From Lycorma delicatula (lineage: Eukaryota; Arthropoda; Insecta; Hemiptera; Fulgoridae), in the NCBI RefSeq assembly GCF_047948215.1, contig NC_134467.1, positions 33,314,520 to 33,378,519 on the forward strand: a stretch of 64,000 nucleotides of DNA. The letters are read 5' to 3'. Positions 23,451 to 34,519 of this stretch are shown piece after piece. Made by a program: the position numbers and the translations under genes. The notes beneath the pieces were generated by a model. That model was not told where the DNA came from and did not search any database. It worked only from the letters and a program-made list of their open reading frames with translations. Position 1 is the stretch's first letter. Each line of letters begins with the position of its first letter.

Positions 23451-23505
23451 AATTCCGATATGGAGTGTAAAAGGCTCGCTACTCGGATAACAAAAACAAT
23501 ACATA
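23205..23505. repeat. Duplicated LINE-tail motif around a (TA)n tract
   Basis: A roughly 50-base motif occurs twice in direct orientation: GGGTGTAAAAGGCCCATTCT at about 23213 and GAGTGTAAAAGGCTCGCTAC at about 23463, each followed by CTCGGAT.ACAAAAAC. The second copy is the 3' flank of the LINE C-terminus that follows. A (TA)n microsatellite (about 23396-23444) lies between them. Confidence 0.6.
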
Positions 23506-23810
23506 GGACTAGAGTAATTACATTTTTTGTATTAACCCTATACTACGCAAAAACAGAAACATCCGGTTTAAAACCTCTTTATCATTACACAAGATACCAC
23601 GGATGTTTCTGGGTAGTTTAAATTTACGACACAATGCCGCATAACATATGCAGTCCACGAGTATGTGGCGCACAGTCACGCGGCTGTTGCATCGTGCGCA
23701 TAGAGGTGCTTGTCCTCTTGTCAACAGGTACTCGTGTCGTTATATTTTATGTATCAATTTGAAAGTGATTGGCGCAAATTTACGGTAGTTATCGTGTCCA
23801 CAAGATAGTG

Positions 23811-23812
<2 letters not shown>
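23460..23812 (-). pseudogene. LINE polyprotein C-terminus
   Basis: On the minus strand YRKFAPITFKLIHKI, a stop, then HEYLLTRGQAPLCARCNSRV and TVRHILVDC. The LTRG..P.C..C....TV.HIL..C pattern is the conserved C-terminal zinc-knuckle-like end of many Jockey/I-type LINEs. The fragment is bounded by (TA)n at 23815-23842, beyond which a possible upstream piece continues. 5'-truncated and inactive. Confidence 0.6.
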
Positions 23813-23847
<35 letters not shown>

Positions 23848-24179
23848 TTTGAACAGACGATGGTTTTTGGGTCTGAGGGATGTTAAACGCGAGGATATGT
23901 CGAAATTTTTCGGAAGTCGCAACATGGTACCCATTACAATAGGTAGGTTTCATATGAAATCTACCTAAAATACTATACGCGGATTTAGTTATAATACGTG
24001 ATGTTATGACTTAACCGGTTATAGGTTTTGGATGTAGTTGTAGTTAGCCTTTTAATGATTATTTAAAAAAATAAATGAATTTTCCGTCGTAAAAGGTTTC
24101 TTTTTCAGATTTCTATCAATCCTGAATAACTTAATTGTTGTTTATCAGTATAATTCTCACAATCATGAGGATAACAAAC

Positions 24180-24430
24180 AGTGCGTGGATCCAGGAGGCG
24201 TACGTGGATCCTCTGGGTGGACGGGAATGGCGACCAAAACGAGCTCTACGGGTGACCAAGGCGCCGTCCCCCTGAAACACGGGAATGCAAATGAAGCAAT
24301 TTCTGCGGCCCTTGGGTAGGTCCTGTGGCCCTGGGAAGCCTCGAAAAGCCCCTGAGTTGGCTCCGGGGTTCGCCTGGGCCCTGAAAGTCCAGGTTTCAGT
24401 TAGACGGGCCGGCGAGTTTACAAAGGAATC
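24180..24430. other. GC-rich island of unknown nature
   Basis: About 250 bases are markedly GC-rich in an otherwise AT-rich window, with a repeated CGTGGATC unit (24183, 24201) and many GGCCC/CCCTG runs. No convincing reading frame. It directly precedes a LINE tail fragment (24440), so it may be a LINE internal region, a satellite-like piece or a fragment of a host CpG island. Confidence 0.4.
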
Positions 24431-24439
24431 ATTGTATAA

Positions 24440-24945
24440 ATGAAGAGTGAGGCATTATAGTACAGTTGTAAGATCAATCGTCTTTTACGACATGGAAATT
24501 ACAAATATAACTGGAATAGGAAATCTACTAAAGACAAAAAGTAGAATTTTTGATCCAGGAAGAACACAAAAAAGATACATAGACTAAGATGAAATAAAGA
24601 GATATACGATAAATTTGAAGACCTGGAAGTGTCAATAAGAAAACCACAACTAATATTCTATTGACATAGTCCGAATAAACTAATTAAAGCTAAACAAACA
24701 GATTTTCAATTAACTTTGGAATTATGAAGGTCAAAGTGGCTATTTTTAACAGATTAAAGAAAAGCTCAAAAAATTCAATATTAGAGAAAATTAATGGCTA
24801 GATCGAAAAAAAAATACAAAAAGAACATATTTTAATTAAAAGTTCCTATAAGTCAAAAGTCAATAGAGGAGAATGGATTGAAGAAAGATCTAAATATTTC
24901 CAAATCATGAAAAACTTCTGGAAGAAAAACAAAGATATACATGAA
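24440..24945 (+). pseudogene. LINE (family 2) C-terminal remnant
   Basis: Decayed plus-strand reading with blocks that parallel the better-preserved family-2 copy at 44600-45617: LRHYSTVVRSIV.YDMEI, RIFDPGRTQKRY, DLEVSIRKPQLIFY.H, and a basic terminal ERMKNFWKKNK (compare ERMKKYWAARK there). Many stops. The DD39D transposon at 25003 lies just beyond. Confidence 0.55.
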
Positions 24946-25002
24946 TTATTTTCGTTGACATTGAAGAATTATCTGCGGAGAAAATATACTAAAGTAATAG
25001 TA

Positions 25003-26349
25003 CAGGATGATTCAAAGAAACGGGATATTTTGAAAATTGTGTTGGTAGCAGTGGGTGATTCGTGCCACTTGATAAGTGGCTCCAGCCTCTCTAACCTAAC
25101 CTGCCATTTAGTTGTCATGGATCCTTGGAGTGGTGCGCAACGTGCATTTGCTATCAAAGCGTTTTACAAAAACAATGACAGTGTGGAGGGAGCGCGTACA
25201 GAATTTCGCCCTCTTTTTAATCTGGGACGGCACGACCGTGTTCCATCAGCACGTGCAATTAAAACACGGATATCTAATTTTGAGGAAACCGGTTCGGCAA
25301 TGAAAAAGAAACCTCTAGGCCGTGAGCGAACCGTCCGTACACCACAGAATGTTCAAGCTTTACAAGATGCTGTCACACGAAGTCCACATCGGCCAATCCG
25401 TTGTCTCTCAGCATCTTTACAATCGCACAGTTCAAGTGTTCGAAGAATGTTAGTGAAGGACTTGCAATACCATACAACATTGGGCCATACAAGTTGCAGA
25501 TCATCCAGTAACTGAAACCAAACGATGCAGTTGTGCGAACACAATTCTATAATGTAATGCTTCAGAAGATAAACGATAACGAAGAGTTTGTTCACGAACT
25601 GTGGATGTCAGACGAAGGGCATTTCCACCTCAGCGGATTTGTTAACAAGCAAAATTTCAGATACCGGGCGCAAGAAAATCCAGCTACACCAGCGTCCGTT
25701 GCACAGCCAGAAAGTGACCGTGTGGTGTGCTATGTCATCTTACGGTGTTATAAACCATTATTTTTTTGAGGATGACAACAGTCTTGCGATTACAGTGACG
25801 TCGGCTCGATACGTAGCCGTGCTTGAAACCTTTGTTGTGGAACAACAAAAGAGATTTCCACCGATTCTTAACACAGCCTGGTTTCAACAAGACGGAGCAA
25901 CGTCACATACTGCACGAATATCGATGGCAGCTGTACGCCGATTGTTTGGACGTGTCATTTCACGAAACGGTGACAGATGGCCTCCCAGATCGCCTGATCT
26001 CTCAGCTTGCGATTACTTTTTGTGGGGGTCACCTTAAAAGAAAGTGTTCCACAGTAGATCTGCTACAACGGAATAACTGAAGGCAAAGATCCGAGTAGCA
26101 ATTGCGGAAATTCCAGTCGAGATGTTACGTCAAACCATGAACAAATTAACGAAGAGACTTCGTGAGTGTTTACGTAGAAGAGGAGGTCACCTTCAAGACG
26201 TCATCTTTAAAAAATAAACTAAAATGTATGTATTCTAAAATGGCAACATTTGTACAAGTACAATTACTTGAAATAAAATTCATTTTCTAAAAATATTTTT
26301 CATAACGTTATTTAATTTTTTAAAATTTCCCGTTTTTTGAATCACTCTG
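25003..26349 (+). mobile_element. Complete DD39D mariner/IS630-type transposon
   Basis: TIRs CAGGATGATTCAAAGAAACG (left) and CAGAGTGATTCAAAAAACGG (right, reverse complement) are bounded by TA at 25001-25002 and 26350-26351. At 1347 bp it encloses one transposase pseudogene. Its CAGAGTGATTCA terminus resembles the ends of the fold-back elements in this window. Confidence 0.88.
25117..26217 (+). pseudogene. DD39D transposase, frameshifted
   Basis: Start ATG at 25117 (MDPWSGAQRAFAIKAFYKNN), then a helix-turn-helix region (SARAIKTRISNFEETGS). The catalytic core begins with MSDEGHFHLSGFVNKQNFRY (first Asp in MSDE). It continues KVTVWCAMSSYGVINHYFF, then WFQQDGATSHTARI (second Asp) and RSPDLSACDYFLWG (third Asp), with 39 residues between the second and third Asp. 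The C-terminus is RRGGHLQDVIFKK before TAA at 26215. All three acidic residues survive. There is a frameshift around 25430-25500 with an in-frame stop after it, another near 25670, and a stop after the FLWG block, so it is inactive. Length about 360 codons if intact, normal for the superfamily. Confidence 0.85.
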
Positions 26350-26539
26350 TATAATAAAAAGTCTATATGTTATGGGCAAATTCGGTTTTTACCGGATCTT
26401 GACCTTTTGACACCTAAGGAGCCCAAAAAAAACAAAACAATTAACCCAAAAACCCGGAAACTCAAAAGACCGTATGGAAATTTTCCGGATTTTAATGTTC
26501 GTATATGCGTGTATTCGGTATTGGATTCTAAATAAATAT

Positions 26540-27135
26540 ATCTTCAGAACTACTGGACCAAACTTGATTAGATTATTTCTATATATATGTGAGAGTAATG
26601 CTTTCAAATTTTCAACTTAAAAGGTCAACGGGGTTAAGTTGTAGAGAAAGGTTACCTTCGGTATCTCGAGATTTCGTCGAATTTAGGTAATATATTTCTT
26701 AGGAATTGTTAACAATTAAAAAATAAAAATATTTACCAAAAGACCTTTAGAAAAATTTCTCCCTGATCCCAAAAAAAATGGCCTACACTACTACTACTAC
26801 TATGTTGTAACGTCACAGGTGAACGGCAGAATTAAATAAATTAATAATATTTATGTGTAAAAAGGTAATTCCGTCTGGCTGGGTCTTAAACTGGTGCGTT
26901 AAACCTCGCGGCTACACCTGTCTGCCAACCGTACAAGCGAAATTTGTTGTATGTAAGTTAGTGCCCCGTCATCGCTAGTAGGGTCATACACACGCGAATT
27001 AAATACGGTATACGCCCACGCTTACCGTACTTAGTTAAAAATTGTTACTTCAATTAAAATTATAGAATTTAATATACGAAAAAATATTATAATTAAATAA
27101 ATGATAAATATTTAAAATTAAGTTGTGTGTGTACG
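26540..27135 (+). repeat. Tandem repeat unit 1
   Basis: Shares with 27225-28010 a succession of blocks: TATCT.CAGAACTA.TGG, TTCAACTTAAAAGGTCAA, TTGTAACGTCACAG, AGAATTAAATAAATTAATAA, CCTCGCGGCTACACC, CGCGAATTAAATAC and a final CGAAAAAATAT. No coding capacity. Probably a copy of a dispersed non-autonomous element. Confidence 0.7.
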
Positions 27136-27224
27136 CCATGCATCAGAAACAACCTACAGTTGTAGGACCCGGAACGCATGTACGTGTGTGTGATCAGTGT
27201 TGGCCTCTAAATCACCTTATATCT

Positions 27225-28010
27225 TTAGAACTATTGGCCTGATTTTCATCAAACTTGGTCAAATTACTTCTATATATACCATTAAATCTTCAACTTAAAA
27301 GGTCAAGGGGGTGAGGCGATAGAGCAAGGTCCATCCTCAGTATCTTTAGATTTCGCCTAATTAAGGTCATACTTTTTTTTAAGCATTTGTTAAAAATTAA
27401 AAAATAACAATATTTTCAAAATCGCACCCCTCTCTTTTTCCTGTTTAACCTCCGGTAACTACTGTTTAGATAATTCTTCAGAGGATGAATGAGGATGATA
27501 TGTATGAGTGTAAATGAAGTGTAGTCTCAAGTGTACATTCTCAGTTCGACCATTCCTGAGATGTGTGGTTAATTGAAACCCAACCACCAAAGAATACCGG
27601 TATCCACGATCTAGTATTCAAATCCGTCTAGTATTCAAAATCGCACCCCTGTCCCATAAAAACTGTTCTTGTCGTCATTTATATTGTGACGTTACAGATG
27701 GGAGAATTAAATAAATTAATAATATTTAAAGTGTAAAAAAGTAACTCGATCGCTCGATTTATTCGTTATCTGATATGTTAAGCCTCGCGGCTACACCAGT
27801 TAGCCGATCGTATAAACCAAATTGTTTTTTTATATAAGTTCCGAAATCATATTTGTATACTTAGTGCCGATTTTCGCCACTAAAACTACCACATCCGCGC
27901 GAATTAAATACTATCGCTCACTTTAGCTAGAATAAATAAATTAAATAAACGAAAAAATATGTTAATATAAAATTATAAATATTTAAATTATGTTATATGT
28001 ATGTAAACCG
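27225..28010 (+). repeat. Tandem repeat unit 2, hosting a SINE
   Basis: Second copy in direct orientation, about 90 bp after unit 1. It is longer because a SINE (27432-27633) sits inside it. Confidence 0.7.
27432..27633 (-). mobile_element. SINE (family 1), 5'-truncated, 17-bp TSD
   Basis: Body and tail are intact but the tRNA-like head is lost at AAATCCGTCTAGTA. Perfect direct repeats TTCAAAATCGCACCCCT lie at 27415-27431 and 27634-27650. The exact TSD shows a recent insertion into tandem unit 2. Confidence 0.88.
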
Positions 28011-29033
28011 TCTATAAGATATAACTTTGTGGTCTTTTTTCCTGAATATTAAATTCAAAAATGGGGGGATCGTCCTATATTATACGGTATATTAGAGAAA
28101 ATACTGTAATTACTGGTAGAATGTGTTTCTTATTTTTAAAGAAAATAAGTATAATAGCTTTAACGAATGGTTAAATTGAAATAATATCATTTTATAACGA
28201 ATAATACTCAACATTTGGCCGTATTATTTTTGTTAATTTTTCCCGGTAAGAGTTGTGGAAATTTATGCATCATGAATCCTACTCTTTTTACCTTTTCTGT
28301 ACAAGATATGATTATATATTACAAGTACCAAATTTTTTACTTATTTTAATACTTTGTATAATTTAAAATATTCTAATAATACAGAGAAGTTTATACGAAA
28401 ATATTTTAATATATAATAATAATTAACATTTGTACGGTTTCTATTCATTTAAGGTATATAGTCGAAAATTCTAAACAAACAAAACAAGAGATAAACGTTT
28501 ATGATTATAACACAAAATCTCTATTGTATTTAATACAAAAGAAAATATGATCTTACTTTTAAAAATTAAATACCTTTGGCATTGTTATTTTCCAAAATCT
28601 TTATTCCTTTACGTTTTGTAAGCGTATTTAAACAAAACTGTGGTTTTGATCAAGAACTGTTAACATAAAATAGGCAAAACTTTTTGAAACTTTCTCCTTT
28701 TTAATAATTCTAATTCAAATACGAAATCTCTTTTGTATTTCAGATGTGTTAATTAATTCAAAATTTATTAGTAATTTTTTTTTTGGAATAGTTCACCTTG
28801 GAAATGTTATTTCATTTATTTATCTGCAGTTTTTTCTGTTTTTCTATCTGTTCAGTACCTATTCATTATTTCTGATAACTCTTTTCTTCGTTCTTCAAAA
28901 AGTTCAAGGTCTGTTGTATTTGCGTTTGGGTGCTCCTTGGAACCTTTTATTTTCATCTTTTAATATTATCTTTCTGTTATAATTACTTCAATTTTTTTAG
29001 GTTTTCTTAAATTTCTGTCACTATAATTACATT
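28011..29033. other. AT-rich interval, nothing identified
   Basis: The 78-codon hydrophobic frame at 28746-28982 is T-rich noise without a signal motif. Confidence 0.5.
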
Positions 29034-29043
29034 AATATTTGGT

Positions 29044-29450
29044 GTCGCTTTATATGGAAGTGAAACTTGAACGATCGGAGTATCTGAGAAGAAAAGAAGC
29101 TTTTGAAATGCGGTGCTATAGGAGAATGTTAAAAATCAGATGGGTGGATAAAGTGACAAATGAAGAGATATTGCGGCAAATAGATGAAGAAAGAAGCATT
29201 TGGAAAAACATAGTTAAAAGAAGAGACAGGCTTATAGGCCACATACTAAGGCATCCTGGAATAGTCGCTTTAATATTGGAAGGACAGGTAGAAGGAAAAA
29301 ATTGTGTAGGCAGGCCACGTTTGGAATATGTAAAACAAATTGTTAGGGATGTAGGATGTAGAGGGTATACTGAAATGAAACGACTAGTACTAGATAGGGA
29401 ATCTTGGAGAGCTGCATCAAACCAGTCAAATGACTGAAGACAAAAAAAAA
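29044..29450 (+). mobile_element. LINE (family 1) copy A, 3' stub with 10-bp TSD
   Basis: Contains the last ~130 codons of the family-1 reverse transcriptase, uninterrupted: RCYRRMLKIRWVDKVTNEEI, RDRLIGHILRHPGIVALILE, GRPRLEYVKQIVRDVGCRGY and ESWRAASNQSND, stop, then AGAC and poly-A. Perfect TSD AATATTTGGT at 29034-29043 and 29451-29460. The 3' UTR is only a few bases long, a feature of all copies here. Recent and inactive because of 5' truncation. Confidence 0.9.
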
Positions 29451-29874
29451 AATATTTGGTTACCATCTAGGTAATAAAGTTTAAAAATTACCAAAATATC
29501 AGGAATTAAATATCTTCGCGAATTACAAAATGGCGGCCCTCCATGGCGGCCTCCTGGTGTTATATCTCCATAATTAGTTTTATCAAAATTTATATTATTT
29601 AATAAAATATAAAGCCATTTATTTTGAACAAAATGACATTTTATTTTGAAAATCGGTTGTCAAATAGCCGAGTTATGGGAGAAAATTGATGTTGTAATTT
29701 TGTGTTGGTTTTTATGTCCTAAACTTTACGTTATATTAAAAATTAAGTTTTTTTATTTATTGTTAATTCTAATATTGTAAATTACTATCAAATTTATTCA
29801 TAATTTACTCACAATAATAGACCTAATAATTATGACACAAAATTACAAAAAATATTTTACCCATAACTAAACTA

Positions 29875-31229
29875 CAGGATGTCCCATATAAAACGCAACC
29901 CAACCTTATATTGGTAGGTATTGAAATTCTAAAAAGGCATGTGTAAATGTAAATGTAATTTTAATTATTACCATCGATTACCTTATATTTAGAGTAAATG
30001 TTGGAAGTGGCCGCCATCTTCTTGAATACAAGCTTCAATTCTTTTTACAGAGTTTCTTACAACTTTTTTCAATGTTTGTAGCTGGATATTTAATACAGCT
30101 TGTTCAATATTGACTTTCAATCGTTCAAGTGTTCGTGGTTTCTTGCTGTAAGCTTTTTTTTTGAGGTAACTCCGAAGAAAAAAATCCACCGCAGTCAAAT
30201 CTGGAGTTCTTGGTGGCCACAAGCCTCGACCGACACGATTACCAAAGAATTCCTCGACGAAATCAGAAGTTGAACCTGCGTAGTGCGATGTCGCACCGAC
30301 ATGTTGTAGCCAGTAGTATCTGTTTTACTCTTCCACGAGTGCGATGAACTGAAAGAAAATATCCTGATATCGTTCTGCATTAATGGTGTACTCGAAAAAA
30401 ATAGGATCGATTATTTTCTTCCGCGATATCGCGCACCACACGCCCAACTTCTGCAGGTGTATATGTTTTTCGTGATAAACGTGGAGATTTTCAGCGCTCC
30501 AAATTCTACTGTTTTGGCTGTTTACGTAGCTATCCAAATGAAATCGTACTTCATCTGTGAGAAATAATGAATCCACAACACTAATTACCTCACGCAGAAA
30601 TTGACGGAACCGTTGACAAGCCGTTTTAGCCGTTGCAGCAGTTTTTCTTTGTCGGGCTCAAGACGTTGATGAACCGTTTGAATGCGATAAGGTCGTAATT
30701 GTAATCGTTTGGTCGCCCGATGAACGGTTGATTTAGACAAATTAATTTCAGCAGACAAACGTCTGATCGATTTATTTGACGCGGCGAGTAATCGGTCTTT
30801 GATTTCAGTGACTTTATTTTCAGTGACAGTACCTGTATTCAACACTGACGCAGATCTTTTGTGTTCCTTGTTATTAACAGAACCGGTCTCTCTAAATTTT
30901 GTGACTAACCTTAATACTGATGTTTTGTTAGGAGCTGGTTTATCTGGGTACTTAATGGCGAAACAAATCTTGCACTGCAACCACTCATTTCGTACTGAAG
31001 TACGACTCGACAATGAAAACACACGTTTATCTAGCGAAAACACCATCTTGTCTCTAGCAATACACTGAACGTTATGATTGCATTGTTGTTACTAACGGTA
31101 GTGTTCTACTGCGTCACCGCGATGTTAAGATGTTGGACGAGTCCATTTCAGTAACGAGTAGGGGAGTAAGCTTGACTTTTGAAATATCATGGATGAGTGA
31201 TTGATGGGTTGCGTTTTATATGGGACACC

Positions 31230-31232
<3 letters not shown>
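29875..31232 (-). mobile_element. DD37D mariner-type transposon, copy 1
   Basis: TIRs of about 28 bp (CAGGATGTCCCATATAAAAC left; CAGGGTGTCCCATATAAAAC right, reverse complement) are flanked by TA at 29873-29874 and 31233-31234. At 1358 bp it is the longer of two copies; the other is 36140-37317. Confidence 0.92.
29989..31046 (-). pseudogene. DD37D transposase, inactive
   Basis: Starts MVFSLDKRVF at 31046, followed by a helix-turn-helix half (YPDKPAPNKTSVLRLVTKFR) and a second one (SIRRLSAEINLSKSTVHRAT). The core has FLTDEVRFHLDSYVNSQNSR (first Asp), VWCAISRKKIIDPIFFEY, then LQHVGATSH, where Val replaces the second catalytic Asp. It ends LWPPRTPDLTAVDFFLRSYL (third Asp, 37 residues later) and a C-terminus ending EDGGHFQHLL. 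Frameshifts near 30590 and 30320-30220 split it into three frames. Loss of an acidic residue means it cannot have been rescued by frameshift repair alone. Confidence 0.85.
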
Positions 31233-31275
<43 letters not shown>

Positions 31276-31382
31276 AACGCATCTATATAATAAACGCATC
31301 TTTCAATGACGTATGTCTAATTAATTGTTAATAATATTAGAATATTACAAAAACAAATTAATTAAATAACAATATTGATATT

Positions 31383-31444
<62 letters not shown>
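31233..31444. repeat. (TA)n microsatellites
   Basis: Pure TA runs at about 31233-31272 and 31388-31445. The first abuts the transposon end directly. Between them ATAATAAACGCATCTAT is tandemly doubled. Confidence 0.9.
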
Positions 31445-31452
<8 letters not shown>

Positions 31453-31806
31453 AAAACAGAAATTAATATATCATTTTTTTCTAGTTGTCAAAGAGAAGTA
31501 TTGTATTATATATAAAAATTCATTTACGTACATGTATTATACGAATTTCACTTCATATATAACCCTTTCTTTTAATATAAAATGCTCAATAATGTAGAAA
31601 AAAACCACTTCTCCTTTCACAAAACTTTTGGTATAAAAAAGTTACATGAAAAAAACGTTGAATACTTTTTTCAATGACTCTTGTGTTACTCAACTACGTC
31701 TTGTATATTACAAAAGCCCTTAATATACTTTCTTTCATTGAATATATGAAAAAATAAATTATATGTAGTATAGAGTGATTAAAAAAAGTAATGAAAAGTA
31801 ATAAAA

Positions 31807-31844
<38 letters not shown>

Positions 31845-32117
31845 TAAAAAAAAATCTGTAGATTAAATAAATAATTATTAATGAAAATAATTTTTTTATA
31901 TTGAAAATGTATCTAGAGGATTCCTCTTGTACAATAACTGTACTGTATATGAATGAATCAGTTATTCATACCTGTTTATAATTGAATTTACCAGATCATG
32001 AACGACCCTCTAAGACTTGAACACATTACAATCAAACATTACTCTTTATAGGTAGGTATATTGAATTTTTAATAAAAAAATTAGAAGTAAAATATTAATC
32101 AAACCTTCCTGTATTCA

Positions 32118-32225
32118 TTGCTAATACGTTCTCGGCATTACAAGCGAAGATCCCGAGTTCGAATCCCGGTCAGGCATGGCATCTTTCAGCAATCTCCACC
32201 GAGAGATAATGATCATAGCTGTAGA
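32118..32225 (+). mobile_element. tRNA-derived SINE (family 2)
   Basis: B box GAGTTCGAATCCCGG followed by the family-2 body TCAGGCATGGCATCTTTCAG. The A-box end is diverged. No closed acceptor stem, so not a tRNA gene. Confidence 0.6.
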
Positions 32226-32233
32226 CAAAAAAA

Positions 32234-32905
32234 AAATCTGATGTGGACACCACATGAATTTCTTGTACGCCTATTAAGTTACATATACATATTTTTTGAA
32301 ATGAAATGTATATAAAATTCTATTTTACTAATAACTTTTTCTTTTGTTATTTTAATTGAATTATAATTTTTTTTTACAATCAGAAGTTAATAACTTAATA
32401 TATTTAAATAAAAAAAAAAAAAAATGGTTAAAAAACTATAATCCTTCCCCTTGTAAGATCCAAATATTTCATTAATTAAATATTTATTTGGTTATAACTC
32501 TGGAACCAATGAAAATAAGTACCACTTTTAATATATCGTTCAGAAGCTCTCAACGAGGCCTTATTACTGCAGTTACGTAAAAGCTCAAAATCAAAATTTA
32601 TTTAGAGGTTTGACTGTAGACACATTTTTGGCCCAGTCGGTTGCAATCAAAAAGGGAGGTACCCAACTAGACGTAACAATAGTCCTAAATAAAAATTTCA
32701 ACATTTTTTAACTAATAGTTTTTGAATTGTGCGAGACAAATACGTAGGTATAGACGTCACGCCGAAACTAGTCAAAATGAATTCAGGAATGGTCAAAATG
32801 GATTGAAATCCATTGAAATCTGAAATTTTTCACGATTACAATACTTCCTTTACAAGGAAGTAAAAATCCTTGTAATGGATTTCCTTGTACTTCCTTGTAG
32901 TAGAA
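32234..32905 (+). repeat. Dispersed repeat D, longest copy
   Basis: Runs from the palindromic start GATGTGGACACCACATGAAT through TAACTCTGGAACCAATGAAA to a hairpin end ACTTCCTTTACAAGGAAGTA. No ORF. Both ends are self-complementary, unlike a simple TIR element. Structural class undetermined. Confidence 0.75.
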
Positions 32906-33487
32906 GGAAGTAAAATTATTCAGTTTTACCAATGGGATAATAATTTCCCAAAATATTCCTATGAATGAAAAAAAAAAATTGAAATTGATTCTTAGTTAAA
33001 TATTACCTTTTTTATCGCGTTAGAATTGTTTCCTTATATGAGAAAATGCTCACATATTTATATTTATTTAAAAGAAAATAGGGAAAATGGGGAGGGACAG
33101 AAAAAATTTCATAAATAGTGATGAGAAGAGAGAGAGAGTGTTTAAAGGGGAAGGAGAGGAAGTTTCATTAAAGGATATTAGTTTATATCTTATAATAGGT
33201 ATGTGATTGAAGATAACTTTAATATGTAATATGTTTGTAGTACTGTAAAAGGCTGATCAAAAGGAATACGTCCTTTAGAGAGCCAACGAAATCAGAGTAG
33301 TATGAGGGTGATATATATATATATATATATATAATAGTAGAGGGGAGGTATTATGAATTATTCTATACACACGATACGATGTCCGTCGTTCGCTTTTAGC
33401 ATAACTAAACTTGACTAAACATTTCCACCAAGAATTTCTACATCTGTTTTAAATACATATATATACGCGCGCGCGTGCGCGTGTGTG

Positions 33488-33523
<36 letters not shown>

Positions 33524-33686
33524 CAATGTAATATCAACTTAGTATAAACCAAACCAATTAACGGACCAATTAAAATTATTAATGGTTCATATAATTTCAT
33601 GCACATTAAAGTTAATTCTCTAGACCAGCGATTCTCAACCTTTTTAGCCAGATAACTCCCCCAAAAGTAGAAAAAAAATATATGCG

Positions 33687-34452
33687 CAGTGTTTCACGAA
33701 GAAACGGAAAGAATTTCAGAACGAGTTCTAACAGTAAAAACAATGAAAAAAGTTTATATGAATATGGATCCGGAAACGCTTCGTTAGCGAGTTACGGCTG
33801 GTGAAACATTTCGCACGATTCCTGGGCAAAGAGTGAAATAAAGCCATTCTTAAATTCCAGGAACTCAAATTAAGATGTAAGCTTGTGGGTTACTTAAGGT
33901 TTGACCTGACAAATTGAATAAAACTGTAATTTTATTTCTATATATTCTCGGATGTTAAAGGTATTATTCTTTCTGTTTAAAAATTAATGCATTTTTTCAG
34001 CCACGTTTCGGATATTTTGCTGAAAATAAAATTCATTTTTTTAACTTGTTTTTGTTTTTTATTTGACTTTATTTACATCATATTGTTCAGAATTAAATTC
34101 TCTACAAGTTTTTTCTAAAAATTTTACGTATTTATTGTCGATGTAACAAAATTATTTTACGTAAAACATAAAAAAACGGGATTTTCACCACAATTTTCAC
34201 TGCATATATGATTCTAAAACCTGTTTTATTCAATTTTCCAGGTCAAAAAACCATAAGAAACCATCAAACTTATCCCTTAATTTGTGTTGATAAAATTTCA
34301 GTACCGCTTTATTTCACTCCTTACAAGGAATCATTGGGAATTTTTTTTCCAACTGTCGAAGCGATTACGAATCCATGTTTATATAACTTTTTTTATTACT
34401 TTCACTGGTAGAACTCTTCCTAAAATTCTTTCCGTTTCTTCGTGAAACATTC
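33687..34452. mobile_element. Long-TIR fold-back element (type B), copy 1
   Basis: The ends are inverted repeats sharing TGTTTCACGAAGAAACGGAA and the arms continue to pair for over 200 bases (CGCTTCG, GTGAAATAAAG, TTAAG.GATAA landmarks on both sides). The middle is single-copy and non-coding. A (TA)n run abuts the right end. It lies in the hAT remnant. Confidence 0.75.
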
Positions 34453-34519
34453 TATATATATATAACGAATATTTCGCGACCATCCAACACCAACGAAATG
34501 AATTCTAGATAAAACTATT

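Noticed and set aside
24907..25515. 202-codon plus-strand frame as a single gene
   Set aside because: It is an accidental fusion of the end of a LINE tail (to about 24945), transposon TIR sequence and the DD39D transposase, whose real start is the ATG at 25117.
28746..28982. Small membrane protein
   Set aside because: Hydrophobicity follows from T-rich sequence; no start context, homology or neighbouring signals.
31233..31444. CRISPR-like regularly spaced repeats
   Set aside because: Simple TA microsatellites and a doubled 17-mer; no spacer-repeat structure, and the sequence is eukaryotic.
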